A stretch of DNA of 64,000 nucleotides from Limnobaculum parvum (lineage in GTDB: Bacteria; Pseudomonadota; Gammaproteobacteria; Enterobacterales; Enterobacteriaceae): NCBI RefSeq assembly GCF_003096015.2, contig NZ_CP029185.2, positions 836,501 to 900,500 of the forward strand. Direction: 5' to 3'. Both the position numbers and the translations under genes were made by a program. The notes beneath the pieces were generated by a model. That model was not told where the DNA came from, did no database searches, and was given only the letters and a program-made list of their open reading frames with translations. How positions within the stretch are numbered: the first letter of the stretch is position 1; each line of letters opens with the position of its first letter. Of the stretch, positions 35,190-43,728 are shown in pieces.

Positions 35190-35984
35190 TTAGGCTTCTG
35201 GCGTCAAAATCGCCTCAATCGTGTCATCCTTGCGCAGGGTCAGAATTTCACAACCGGTATCAGTAACGGCAATCATATGCTCATACTGTGCAGATAAACT
35301 ACGATCTTTAGTTTTTACCGTCCAGCCATCGTTCATAGTCCGAATACGGAAATCACCGGCGTTAACCATAGGTTCCACGGTAAAGGTCATGCCTGTCTGT
35401 AACACTACGCCGCCGTCATCCGCATCATAATGCAGTACCTGAGGCTCTTCATGAAACCCTTCACCAATGCCATGACCACAGTACTCTCTGACTACCGAGA
35501 AGCCTTGACTCTCAACATGTTGTTGAATCGCTTTACCCAAGGTACGCAGGCGAATGCCAGGTTTAACCATTTTTAAAGCCAGATATAAACTTTCCTGAGT
35601 TACACGGCACAGGCGTTCACCCAAAATGGTTGGTTTACCAACAAAATACATTTTGGAAGTATCACCATGGAAACCCTCTTTAATTACCGTCACGTCAATA
35701 TTGACGATATCGCCATCTTTCAGCTTTTTGTCATCGCTGGGAATGCCGTGACACACCACTTCATTGACGGAAATACAGACTGATTTCGGAAAACCGTGAT
35801 AACCAAGGCAGGCTGAAACAGCGTGCTGAGTGTTGGTAATATAGTCATGGCAAATACGATCCAGTTCGCTGGTTGTTACGCCAGGCTTAACGTACTGCTC
35901 AATCATTTCCAATACTTCGGCGGCTAGATGACCAGCCACACGCATTTTTGCAATGTCTTCAGGGGTTTTGATAGATATAGCCAT
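35190..35984 (-). CDS. map: Methionine aminopeptidase type I
   Basis: MAP removes the N-terminal methionine from nascent proteins in the cytoplasm. The start used is MAISIKTPEDI at 35984, giving 264 residues as in E. coli; an upstream in-frame Met adds four. The pita-bread metal ligands are visible in VNIDVTVIKEGFHGDTSK (two Asp), CGHGIG (His), FTVEPMVNAG (Glu) and QYEHMI (Glu). In E. coli map is divergent from the rpsB leader; here a pyrimidine operon lies between them. Confidence 0.96.
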   Translation of the reverse strand: MAISIKTPEDIAKMRVAGHLAAEVLEMIEQYVKPGVTTSELDRICHDYITNTQHAVSACLGYHGFPKSVCISVNEVVCHGIPSDDKKLKDGDIVNIDVTVIKEGFHGDTSKMYFVGKPTILGERLCRVTQESLYLALKMVKPGIRLRTLGKAIQQHVESQGFSVVREYCGHGIGEGFHEEPQVLHYDADDGGVVLQTGMTFTVEPMVNAGDFRIRTMNDGWTVKTKDRSLSAQYEHMIAVTDTGCEILTLRKDDTIEAILTPEA

Positions 35985-36186
35985 AAAATTGTCCACTAAT
36001 GATAGGAGTCAGCACGTAACAAAGCGCACAGGACGCAGGGTTAACTGACAACGATAATCAATTCACGATCTGAATATGGTATCAGTCCTGCAAAAGAGAA
36101 CCAAATTTATCGTATCAATAACCCTTCGATAATAAGGGGTAATGTGTGTTGAAAAATAATAAATGAATGACACTCGCTAATATATA

Positions 36187-36214
36187 TTGACTGGGTCTAT
36201 ATGTCTGGTAAATT
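36187..36214 (+). promoter_or_regulatory. Candidate pyrBC promoter
   Basis: TTGACT (36187-36192) and TAAATT (36209-36214) are separated by 16 bp, giving a predicted start near 36221 and a leader of about 190 nt before pyrB. The -10 is weak and other choices are possible. Confidence 0.4.
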
Positions 36215-36238
36215 AAGAAGGTTTAAGCGTTATCTTTT

Positions 36239-36378
36239 ATCTTTTAGTGGGCGGTAAAAGATTTTTTGAAATCACTTAAAGTAAATTGGGCAAAGCAGGA
36301 TGAGAGTACACATAGCGAAAAAGGTTGATATCAACCCCTAATCAGATACTGACAAGTATTAGATTAGGGGTTTTTTTT
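36239..36378 (+). promoter_or_regulatory. pyrBC leader with attenuator hairpins
   Basis: Three structures are seen. First, ATCTTTTA/TAAAAGAT (36239-36262) flanks a GTGGGCGG loop and is followed by a T run, a possible pause site. Second, the palindrome GGTTGATATCAACC lies at 36323-36336. Third, AACCCCTAATC (36333-36343) pairs with GATTAGGGGTT (36362-36372), extended inside by ATACT/AGTAT, and runs into eight T (36371-36378): a strong intrinsic terminator 33 bp before the pyrB ATG. The palindrome shares bases 36333-36336 with the terminator stem, so the two RNA folds compete. A 13-codon frame (ATG 36300, stop 36339-36341) ends inside the terminator's first arm, the layout used in UTP-sensitive pyrBI attenuation. 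Confidence 0.6.
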
Positions 36379-36411
36379 GATTCAAATTTCAACAGAGGAG
36401 CGAAAAACATA

Positions 36412-37335
36412 ATGCGAGGCCAACATATTTTAGGGTTGGAACACATGTCGGTTGCTGATATCGAACGTGTGTTGAATACCGCGGATGAAATGAAAAAGGT
36501 AACGAAGCAAGACATCAAAAAGTTGTCTACTTTGCGCGGAAAAGCAATCGTTAACGTCTTCTTTGAAAATAGTACTAGAACACGCTCATCCTTTGAGTTA
36601 GCCGGCAAATATCTGGGTGCCGATGTCATTAATATTGCCGCTTCAACCTCCAGCGTCGCAAAGGGCGAAAGCCTGAGAGATACTCTGTTAACCGTTCAGG
36701 CGATGGGTGTTGATGCCATTGTCATGCGTCATAGCGCGGAAGGGGCAGCTCAATATGCGACACGTTATGTTAAGGCTGTCGTAATTAACGCCGGTGATGG
36801 AGCTCATGAACACCCAACTCAGGGGCTGTTGGATTTACTCACCATTCGCCAGCATCATGGCTCAATAGCGGGTAAAAAAGTGGCTATTGTAGGCGATATT
36901 TTGCATAGCCGAGTAGCGCGCTCAAATATCTGGGGTTTACTGAAGATGGGCGCGAAAGTTCATCTTGGTGGGCCAAAGACCTTAATTCCTAAAGAAATGT
37001 TGGAGATGGGCGTCACCATTCACCACCGTGTAGAAGATGCTATTGCAGATGCAGATGTAGTGAACGTGTTGCGTATTCAGTTAGAACGCCAAAAGAAGGG
37101 GTTATTTCCAACGCCGCGTGAATATGCCCGCATTTTTGGTATTAACGACGAACGTCTGAAGTTGGCAAACGAGAATGTATTAGTGATGCACCCGGGTCCA
37201 ATGAATCGTGGTTTGGAAATTTCACCGGATGTGGCTTACGGTCGCTTCTCGGCCATTGAAGAGCAGGTGAATAACGGTGTGGCAGTCCGAATGGCAGTTC
37301 TATCTTTAACTTTAGCGGATGGGGTACAAGCATAA
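36412..37335 (+). CDS. pyrB: Aspartate carbamoyltransferase catalytic chain, non-E. coli type
   Basis: This enzyme joins carbamoyl phosphate to aspartate, the first committed step of pyrimidine synthesis. It has 307 residues. The carbamoyl-phosphate loop STRTR is at 54-58, the active-site Lys is at 84 in SVAKGESL, HPTQ is at 134-137, HSRVARSN is at 165-172 and HPGPMNRGLEI is at 260-270. HSRVARSN and PxNRGxEI are the forms seen in B. subtilis and Pseudomonas enzymes; E. coli PyrB differs at both. No pyrI regulatory gene is adjacent. The ATG at 36412 follows AGAGGAG; a TTG-started frame from 36325 would read through the terminator and is rejected. It overlaps pyrC by one base (TAATG). Confidence 0.92.
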   Translation: MRGQHILGLEHMSVADIERVLNTADEMKKVTKQDIKKLSTLRGKAIVNVFFENSTRTRSSFELAGKYLGADVINIAASTSSVAKGESLRDTLLTVQAMGVDAIVMRHSAEGAAQYATRYVKAVVINAGDGAHEHPTQGLLDLLTIRQHHGSIAGKKVAIVGDILHSRVARSNIWGLLKMGAKVHLGGPKTLIPKEMLEMGVTIHHRVEDAIADADVVNVLRIQLERQKKGLFPTPREYARIFGINDERLKLANENVLVMHPGPMNRGLEISPDVAYGRFSAIEEQVNNGVAVRMAVLSLTLADGVQA

Positions 37336-38636
37336 TGGCACAGTGGTTAATTAAAAATGGTCACCTGATCGATCCTGCTAATGGTTTAGATGATGTGATG
37401 GATATTCGCATTGCGAATGGAAAAGTGGCTGCGGTTGGAAAATCACTGGGTGCCGAAATGGGCGATGACGTGATTGATGCGAGCGGACTGGTTGTCAGCC
37501 CCGGTTTTATTGATATTCACTGCCACCTGCGTGAACCAGGGCAAGAGGCAAAAGAAGACCTGTTAACCGGTACGGCATCGGCTGCGGCTGGTGGATTTAC
37601 CACGATTCTGACCATGGCCAATACTCGCCCAGTTATCGATCAGGCGATTATTGTCGCCGGTATGAAATATAAAATTCAGACTGATGCCTTAGTGCGGGTA
37701 GAAATTACCGGTGCGGTGACGAAAGGTTTGGAGGGTAAAGAGCTGTCAGAAATTGGTGACATGGCTCAGGCTGGAGCCAGAGCGTTCTCTGATGACGGTT
37801 ACTATGTCAATGATGGTCGCCTGATGCGTGCTGCTCTGGAATACGCCAGCATGTTTAATCTGCCCGTGATTTCCCATTCAGAAGATTGCTGTTTGGTAGC
37901 GGATGGCGTTATGCATGAGGGTTGTGTTTCTGCCAAGCTGGGCCTGAAAGGTCGTCCTGCGGAAGCGGAAAATATCGCAGTATCTCGTGAAATCATGCTG
38001 GCTGAAATGACCGGCGGACATGTACATATTGCCCATGTGAGTAGTAAAGGTGCGGTAGATTTAATTCGTGAAGCTAAAGCCAAGGGGATCAAAGTTACCG
38101 CCGAAGTGACTCCGCACCACCTGTGTTTGGTGGATAAAACGATTGAATCTTTCGATTCAGCTTTCAAAGTTAATCCACCGTTGCGTACTAATGAACACAT
38201 AGTGGCATTAATTGAAGGCCTGAAGGATGGTACTTTAGACGCCATTGCCACCGATCATGCTCCACACGCTTATGAAGAGAAAGACTGCGAGTTTAATGAA
38301 GCACCTTGTGGATTCGCCGGATTTGAAACCGCATTTAGCGTGTTGCACAGTTGTCTGGTTAAAACCGAGCAATGGAACTTGCAGGCACTGATTCAGAAAA
38401 TGACGGCAGGCCCAGCGGCAGCGTTCGATTGGAAAGATCGCGGTCACTTGAGCGTTGGAGGCTTGGCAGATCTGGTGCTTATCGATCCGAAAAAAGAGTG
38501 GATTGTTGACCCACACGCGATGTTGACCCGAGGTAAATCTTGTCCGTTTACCGGTATGGAGATGGTTGGTCAGGTAGTCCGTACCATGGTAGATGGTAAG
38601 TGGGTGTATCAGGATGGGAAAATCATCCGTAACTAA
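37335..38636 (+). CDS. pyrC: Dihydroorotase, type I
   Basis: It cyclises N-carbamoyl-aspartate to dihydroorotate. The 433-residue amidohydrolase is the long type I form common in Gram-positives; the E. coli PyrC is a shorter, distant type II form of about 348 residues. Metal and substrate residues are all present: HCHLREPG (H62, H64, R66), FSDDG (Asp 153/154), SHSED (H181), AHVSS (H234) and ATDHAPH (D307, H308), so it should be active rather than a PyrC' pseudo-enzyme. It starts on the last base of the pyrB stop, so the two form a coupled operon. A terminator follows. Confidence 0.93.
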   Translation: MAQWLIKNGHLIDPANGLDDVMDIRIANGKVAAVGKSLGAEMGDDVIDASGLVVSPGFIDIHCHLREPGQEAKEDLLTGTASAAAGGFTTILTMANTRPVIDQAIIVAGMKYKIQTDALVRVEITGAVTKGLEGKELSEIGDMAQAGARAFSDDGYYVNDGRLMRAALEYASMFNLPVISHSEDCCLVADGVMHEGCVSAKLGLKGRPAEAENIAVSREIMLAEMTGGHVHIAHVSSKGAVDLIREAKAKGIKVTAEVTPHHLCLVDKTIESFDSAFKVNPPLRTNEHIVALIEGLKDGTLDAIATDHAPHAYEEKDCEFNEAPCGFAGFETAFSVLHSCLVKTEQWNLQALIQKMTAGPAAAFDWKDRGHLSVGGLADLVLIDPKKEWIVDPHAMLTRGKSCPFTGMEMVGQVVRTMVDGKWVYQDGKIIRN

Positions 38637-38655
38637 ACTAGACTTAAGGTGAACA

Positions 38656-38704
38656 GTAGCACTTCACGCTGAGTCAACATGTGTGAGGTGTTACTATTTT
38701 TCTT
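38656..38704 (+). terminator. pyrBC operon terminator
   Basis: GTAGCACTTCAC (38656-38667) pairs with GTGAGGTGTTAC (38683-38694), 12 bp including two G-T pairs, followed by TATTTTTCTT. A second, smaller hairpin AGTGGCA/TGCCACT with TTTT lies at 38741-38762, just before the rpsB promoter. Confidence 0.75.
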
Positions 38705-38858
38705 CCACCCATAGTTTTTTCGCTATGACTAATAGTAAGTAGTGGCATTAATTGCCACTTTTATGGTATAAAGCGCGCCGGAAATCCGTACTATTAACAT
38801 CACTCTGTTGTGTTCTTAGGCAATGAGATATCCACTAACATTAATCAACGTTATAACA

Positions 38859-38963
38859 CACACGTATCGACACATACGGCGGGGTGCTCCGGAATATCAT
38901 TGTTCAGGGGTCGGCGTTATGGGATACGTGGAGGCATAACCCCAAACTTTACTCATAGAGGTA
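38859..38963 (+). ncRNA. tff: t44 / S2 leader RNA of rpsB
   Basis: The 5' leader before rpsB carries the conserved t44 sequence: ACACACGTATCGACACATAC, GGGGTGCTCCGG, GGGGTCGGCGTTATGGGATA and CGTGGAGGCATAACCCCAA. In E. coli this structured segment, once listed as the small RNA tff, is part of the rpsB mRNA leader and is implicated in S2 autoregulation. ATGGGATACGTGG can pair with upstream CACGTATCG. A TATAAA (38767-38772) followed by GCGCGCC is the likely stringent-type -10 of the rpsB promoter. Confidence 0.88.
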
Positions 38964-38966
38964 ATA

Positions 38967-39692
38967 ATGGCAACTGTATCAATGCGCGATATGCTTAAGG
39001 CTGGCGTACACTTTGGTCACCAGACTCGTTACTGGAACCCGAAAATGAAACCTTTCATCTTCGGTGCTCGTAACAAAGTTCATATCATCAACCTTGAAAA
39101 AACTGTACCAATGTTTAATGAAGCTCTGGCTGAGTTAGGCAAGATCGCGTCTCACAAAGGCAAAATCCTGTTTGTTGGTACTAAACGCGCTGCATCCGAG
39201 CCAGTAAAAGAAGCTGCAAAGAGCTGCAACCAATTCTACGTTAACCACCGTTGGTTAGGTGGCATGCTGACTAACTGGAAAACCGTTCGTCAGTCAATCA
39301 AACGTTTGAAAGAATTAGAAGTCCAGGCACAAGATGGTACTTTCGATAAGCTGACCAAGAAAGAAGCGCTGATGCGTACTCGTGAAATGGAAAAGCTTGA
39401 GAACAGCCTGGGTGGTATCAAAGACATGGGCGGCCTGCCTGATGCAATTTTCGTTATCGATGCCGATCACGAACACATTGCTATCAAAGAAGCAAACAAT
39501 CTGGGTATCCCTGTATTTGCTGTTGTTGATACTAACTCTGATCCGGACGGTGTTAACTTCGTTATCCCTGGTAACGATGATGCTATCCGTGCAGTACAAC
39601 TGTACCTTGGCGCTGTTGCTGCAACCGTACGTGAAGGTCGTTCAGACCAAGGCGCTCAGGTTGTAGAAGAAAGCTTCATCGAAGCAGAGTAA
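38967..39692 (+). CDS. rpsB: 30S ribosomal protein S2
   Basis: S2 is a late-assembling small-subunit protein at the head-body junction and is needed for S1 binding. The 241 residues (E. coli 241) are nearly identical to E. coli: MATVSMRDMLKAGVHFGHQT, KMKPFIFGARNKVHIINLEK, WLGGMLTNWKTVRQSI. Codons are strongly biased to the highly expressed set. It is first in rpsB-tsf and follows the t44 leader, with AGAGGTAA as ribosome site. Confidence 0.99.
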   Translation: MATVSMRDMLKAGVHFGHQTRYWNPKMKPFIFGARNKVHIINLEKTVPMFNEALAELGKIASHKGKILFVGTKRAASEPVKEAAKSCNQFYVNHRWLGGMLTNWKTVRQSIKRLKELEVQAQDGTFDKLTKKEALMRTREMEKLENSLGGIKDMGGLPDAIFVIDADHEHIAIKEANNLGIPVFAVVDTNSDPDGVNFVIPGNDDAIRAVQLYLGAVAATVREGRSDQGAQVVEESFIEAE

Positions 39693-39747
39693 TAAGGTGT
39701 GCTCCATTAGAGAGCCCTTATTAACCAGGTATTAGATATGTTGGTTA

Positions 39748-39772
39748 GGGGGCCTTTGCAGGCTCCCTTTTT
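39748..39772 (+). terminator. Attenuating terminator between rpsB and tsf
   Basis: GGGGGCCT (39748-39755) pairs with AGGCTCCC (39760-39767) with one G-T pair and a TTGC loop, followed by TTTTTG. It probably lowers tsf transcription relative to rpsB. Confidence 0.8.
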
Positions 39773-39825
39773 GCTTGTTTATACAACAAAGAACATCCGA
39801 CAAAGAATAACCGAGGATAAAGAGA

Positions 39826-40680
39826 ATGGCTGAAATTACCGCAGCTCTAGTAAAAGAACTTCGCGATCGTACCGCTGCCGGTATGATGGAATGTAAGAAA
39901 GCGCTGGTTGAAGCAAATGGCGATATCGAACTGGCTATCGACAACATGCGTAAATCAGGACAGGCTAAAGCGGCTAAGAAAGCTGGTCGTGTAGCTGCTG
40001 AAGGCGTTATCCTGACTAAAATTGCTGCTGATGCTAAAGTTGGCGTCATCATGGAAGTTAACTGTGAAACTGACTTCGTTGCTAAAGATGCTGGTTTCCT
40101 GGCTTTTGCTAACGCAACAGTTGATGCAGCGCTGGCTGAAAACATCGATGATGTTGAAGTATTAAAAGCAAAATTTGAAGAACAGCGTACTGCGCTGGTA
40201 GCGAAGATTGGTGAGAACATCAATATTCGTCGTATTATGTTGGTTAAAGGCGACAGACTGGGTGCTTACATGCACGGTGCTCGTATCGGTGTTCTGGTTT
40301 CTGCAACCGGTACTACTGATGATGAGCTGGTTAAGCATGTTGCTATGCACATTGCTGCAAGCAAGCCTGAATTCGTTTCTCCAGACGATGTACCTGCTGA
40401 AGTGGTGACTCGTGAGCACGAAATCCAGATCGACATTGCTATGCAATCTGGAAAACCTCGCGAAATCGCTGAGAAAATGGTTGAAGGTCGTATGCGTAAG
40501 TTCACCGGTGAGATCTCTCTGACTGGTCAGGCTTTCGTTATGGATCCAAGCAAAACCGTTGGCGATCTGCTGAAAGAGAATAAAGCTGGCGTTGTACAGT
40601 TTACCCGCTTCGAAGTGGGTGAAGGTATCGAGAAAGTAGAAGTAGACTTTGCAGCAGAAGTTGCTGCGATGACTAAGTAA
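39826..40680 (+). CDS. tsf: Elongation factor Ts
   Basis: EF-Ts is the nucleotide-exchange factor for EF-Tu. It has 284 residues (E. coli 283). The N-terminal UBA-like domain MAEITAALVKELRDRTAAGM is followed by the signature GVIMEVNCETDFVAKD, whose TDFVAK segment inserts into EF-Tu. Highly expressed codon pattern. It sits 133 bp after rpsB, with an attenuating terminator between, and has its own terminator after it. Confidence 0.98.
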   Translation: MAEITAALVKELRDRTAAGMMECKKALVEANGDIELAIDNMRKSGQAKAAKKAGRVAAEGVILTKIAADAKVGVIMEVNCETDFVAKDAGFLAFANATVDAALAENIDDVEVLKAKFEEQRTALVAKIGENINIRRIMLVKGDRLGAYMHGARIGVLVSATGTTDDELVKHVAMHIAASKPEFVSPDDVPAEVVTREHEIQIDIAMQSGKPREIAEKMVEGRMRKFTGEISLTGQAFVMDPSKTVGDLLKENKAGVVQFTRFEVGEGIEKVEVDFAAEVAAMTK

Positions 40681-40701
40681 ACTTAGCTTGATGTATAAAG
40701 G

Positions 40702-40732
40702 CGGATCGATCACCATGTCGGTCCGTTTTTTT
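40702..40732 (+). terminator. tsf terminator
   Basis: CGGATCG (40702-40708) pairs with CGGTCCG (40719-40725), with one G-T pair, followed by seven T. Confidence 0.8.
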
Positions 40733-40775
40733 AGAATAAACAGACCATTATAACAGCCGACCAGGAAATGAGACT

Positions 40776-41510
40776 ATGGCGACTAACGCGAAACCCGTAT
40801 ATCAAAGAATCCTACTTAAATTAAGTGGCGAAGCCTTACAGGGCTCCGAAGGTTTTGGCATTGATGCCAGTGTGTTAGACCGCATGGCACAAGAAATTAA
40901 AGAGCTGGTTGAGCTGGGCATTCAGGTTGGTGTGGTTATTGGTGGCGGCAATCTATTTCGCGGAGCAGGCTTGGCAAAGGCCGGTATGAACCGTGTAGTA
41001 GGCGACCACATGGGAATGTTAGCTACCGTAATGAACGGACTGGCTATGCGTGATGCGCTACATCGTGCCTATGTGAACGCTCGTCTGATGTCAGCTATTC
41101 CACTTAACGGCGTCTGTGACGACTATAGCTGGGCGGAAGCTATCAGCCTGTTGCGTCATGGTCGCGTGGTGATTTTCTCTGCGGGTACGGGTAATCCATT
41201 CTTTACTACCGATTCTGCTGCTTGTTTACGCGGCATCGAAATTGAAGCGGATGTCGTATTGAAGGCGACCAAAGTTGATGGTGTGTTCTCTGACGATCCG
41301 GTGAAAAACCCAGAGGCAACGCTGTATGAAACCCTGACCTATCAGGATGTATTAGAGCGTGAACTGAAAGTGATGGACTTAGCCGCATTTACACTGGCTC
41401 GTGACCATAATCTACCGATCCGCGTATTTAATATGAATAAGCCTGGAGCCTTGCGTCGTGTAGTCATGGGCGAAGCTGAAGGGACTTTAATTACCAAACC
41501 GGCTGAATAA
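40776..41510 (+). CDS. pyrH: UMP kinase
   Basis: PyrH phosphorylates UMP to UDP; it is a hexameric amino-acid-kinase-family enzyme activated by GTP and inhibited by UTP. The 244 residues (E. coli 241) show RILLKLSGEALQG (phosphate-binding start), GVVIGGGNLFRGAG, GTGNPFFTTDSAA and KATKVDGVFSDDP. It has a typical GGAAATG-proximal ribosome site. PyrH also takes part in pyrimidine control in E. coli (with PepA and PurR), which is relevant given the pyrBC operon 3 kb upstream. Confidence 0.97.
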   Translation: MATNAKPVYQRILLKLSGEALQGSEGFGIDASVLDRMAQEIKELVELGIQVGVVIGGGNLFRGAGLAKAGMNRVVGDHMGMLATVMNGLAMRDALHRAYVNARLMSAIPLNGVCDDYSWAEAISLLRHGRVVIFSAGTGNPFFTTDSAACLRGIEIEADVVLKATKVDGVFSDDPVKNPEATLYETLTYQDVLERELKVMDLAAFTLARDHNLPIRVFNMNKPGALRRVVMGEAEGTLITKPAE

Positions 41511-41655
41511 TTCAGCGCGGTGGTCAAATAAAAGCTTATAGTATGCTTCTCTTCAGGCTGAAGATGAGTGTTAAAGCAAAGTGGCAAATTTCTTAATTCG
41601 CGGGCTGTGCATAAGGCGTGGCCCACCATATTACTAGCATTAAAAGGTTAGCAAC

Positions 41656-42213
41656 GTGATTAACGATATTAGACAAGATGCTCAGGTACGCATGGAAAAG
41701 TGCCTGGAAATGTTTAAAACACATATCAGCAAAGTTCGTACTGGCCGTGCTCATCCAAGCATACTTGATGGTATTCAAGTTGACTACTATGGTTCAGCAA
41801 CCCCTTTACGTCAGTTAGCCAACGTAGTGGTTGAAGACTCACGTACTTTAGCGATTACGCTATTTGACCGTAGCTTAGGCCCGGCGGTTGAAAAGGCGAT
41901 TATGTCAGCTGATTTAGGCTTAAACCCCTCTTCTGCGGGTACGGTTATTCGTGTTCCTCTTCCTCCGTTAACCGAAGAACGCCGTAAAGATTTAACTAAA
42001 GTCGTTCGTAACGAAGCGGAACAAGGTCGAGTTTCTATCCGTAACGTTCGCCGTGATGCTAACGATAAAGTTAAAGTGCTGCTGAAAGATAAAGAGATCA
42101 GCGAAGATGATGAGCGTAGATCACAGGATGATATCCAAAAACTGACCGATGTTTATATCAAGAAAGTAGATGAAGCATTAGCAGAGAAAGAAGCGGAACT
42201 GATGGCGTTCTGA
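41656..42213 (+). CDS. frr: Ribosome recycling factor
   Basis: RRF splits post-termination ribosomes together with EF-G. The 185 residues (E. coli 185) carry KVRTGRAHPSILDGIQVDYY, DLGLNPSSAGTVIRVPLPPL and TEERRKDLTKVVRNEAE, defining the tRNA-mimic helical bundle plus hinge domain. It starts with ATG after AAAAGGTTAGC. Position between pyrH and dxr is conserved. Confidence 0.98.
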   Translation: MINDIRQDAQVRMEKCLEMFKTHISKVRTGRAHPSILDGIQVDYYGSATPLRQLANVVVEDSRTLAITLFDRSLGPAVEKAIMSADLGLNPSSAGTVIRVPLPPLTEERRKDLTKVVRNEAEQGRVSIRNVRRDANDKVKVLLKDKEISEDDERRSQDDIQKLTDVYIKKVDEALAEKEAELMAF

Positions 42214-42230
42214 TTCTGTTTTGAACGATG

Positions 42231-42266
42231 GCCCGGTGGCTGTTATCAGCACCGGGCTTTTTTTTT
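42231..42266 (+). terminator. frr terminator
   Basis: GCCCGGTG (42231-42238) pairs with CACCGGGC (42250-42257), followed by nine T. Confidence 0.9.
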
Positions 42267-42413
42267 ACAAAACGAGAGATGACGTGCCTCACCTGACTAA
42301 GTTAATTAGTGATCTCTTCTCTATGAAAAGAGTAATATGTGCAGCATTCAATTTCGGCAGGGGTATTTTTGCCGAAATACCAGCGTATTTGTCAGTGATA
42401 ATGAATTAGCCTA

Positions 42414-43610
42414 ATGAAAAAAATAACTATTCTAGGATCGACGGGTTCCATTGGTCACAGTACTTTATCGGTGGTCCGGGAAAATCCACATTTATTCAGT
42501 GTGTTTGCATTAGTAGCCGGTAGCAATGTTGAAAAGATGGCGCAGCAGTGTCGGGAGTTTATGCCCCGTTATGCTTCAATGGCAGATGAAATTTCAGCAC
42601 AACACTTACGTACCATCCTGAAATCTGAAGGGGTGATGACCGAAGTGGTTAGCGGTACTCGGGCTGCTTGCGAATTGGCTGAAGATACCGAAGTTGATCA
42701 AGTGATGGCGGCGATTGTGGGCGCCGTTGGCCTATTACCGACATTGGCTGCGATAAGAGCGGGCAAGCAGGTGCTCTTGGCAAATAAAGAATCGCTGGTC
42801 ACTTGTGGTCGCCTGTTTATGGATGTCGTTGCACAGTCTGGTGCGCAACTCTTACCAATCGATAGTGAGCACAATGCTATTTTTCAGAGCATGCCGGAAG
42901 TTATTCAACGAGATCTCGGTTGTGCTTCACTGGAAGAACACGGAATTACCCGTATCGTTTTAACCGGCTCTGGCGGGCCTTTCAGAAGTACGCCTGTGGA
43001 ACAGTTAAGACATATGACGCCGGATCAGGCCTGCGCTCATCCTAATTGGTCGATGGGACGCAAGATTTCTGTCGATTCAGCAACTATGATGAATAAGGGG
43101 CTGGAATACATCGAAGCACGTTGGTTATTTAATGCGTTGCCAGAGCAAATGGAAGTGTTGATTCATCCTCAATCGGTTATTCACTCAATGGTGCGTTATC
43201 ATGATGGTAGTGTGATTGCACAATTGGGAACGCCAGATATGCGTACGCCAATTGCTCATGCGATGGCTTATCCAAACAGAGTGACATCCGGCGTTAACCA
43301 TTTGGATTTTTGTAGCATTGGTGCTTTGACCTTTGAACAGCCCGATTTTGACCGCTATCCTTGCCTGAAGTTGGCTATTGAAGCCAGCCATGTCGGTCAG
43401 GCAGCAACCACAACGTTGAATGCTGCCAATGAGTGTAGCGTTGGTGCATTTTTACAGGGTAAAATTGCGTTTACGGATATTGCCGCGATTAATCATCAAG
43501 TGATGGCGTCGTTGGTTCATGGGGAACCTCACAGTATTGATGAGGTTTTAGCGATAGATTCATGGGCCAGAGCGCAGGCAGAACACATTATTGCATCATG
43601 GAATCATTAA
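42414..43610 (+). CDS. dxr: 1-deoxy-D-xylulose 5-phosphate reductoisomerase
   Basis: Dxr (IspC) converts DXP to MEP using NADPH, the committed step of the non-mevalonate isoprenoid pathway. The 398 residues match E. coli. GSTGSIG (residues 8-14) binds NADPH; LLANKESLVTCG, LLPIDSEHNAIFQ (metal-binding Asp and Glu), VDSATMMNKGLEYIEA and HPQSVIHSMV form the active site. It precedes uppS, which uses isoprenoid units downstream in the same pathway, but a promoter and terminator lie between. Confidence 0.97.
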   Translation: MKKITILGSTGSIGHSTLSVVRENPHLFSVFALVAGSNVEKMAQQCREFMPRYASMADEISAQHLRTILKSEGVMTEVVSGTRAACELAEDTEVDQVMAAIVGAVGLLPTLAAIRAGKQVLLANKESLVTCGRLFMDVVAQSGAQLLPIDSEHNAIFQSMPEVIQRDLGCASLEEHGITRIVLTGSGGPFRSTPVEQLRHMTPDQACAHPNWSMGRKISVDSATMMNKGLEYIEARWLFNALPEQMEVLIHPQSVIHSMVRYHDGSVIAQLGTPDMRTPIAHAMAYPNRVTSGVNHLDFCSIGALTFEQPDFDRYPCLKLAIEASHVGQAATTTLNAANECSVGAFLQGKIAFTDIAAINHQVMASLVHGEPHSIDEVLAIDSWARAQAEHIIASWNH

Positions 43611-43621
43611 CAATGGTTGAT

Positions 43622-43650
43622 TTGTTCCAATTCGGGCGAAATGGTATAGT
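43622..43650 (+). promoter_or_regulatory. Promoter between dxr and uppS
   Basis: TTGTTC (43622-43627) and TATAGT (43645-43650) have a 17-bp spacer. The predicted start near 43657 lies 72 bp before an intrinsic terminator and 160 bp before uppS. Confidence 0.55.
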
Positions 43651-43728
43651 TTGTCTCATTATGCGGTTTAAGCTATCCGAACCATGGATTTGGGCGGTAG
43701 AAAAGCGCGTTAACGAACTGTTTTCTTT

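Noticed and set aside
36201..36257. 18-codon frame (MSGKLRRFKRYLLSFSGR) as a pyr leader peptide
   Set aside because: Its ATG lies upstream of the predicted transcription start and it lacks a ribosome site. The 13-codon frame at 36300 is better placed.
36325..36411. TTG-started N-terminal extension of pyrB
   Set aside because: It would translate through the terminator hairpin and adds residues absent from the family; the ATG at 36412 has a ribosome site and fits the known N terminus.
38810..38998. 62-aa frame overlapping the start of rpsB
   Set aside because: It lies over the t44/S2 leader RNA and runs into rpsB in another frame.
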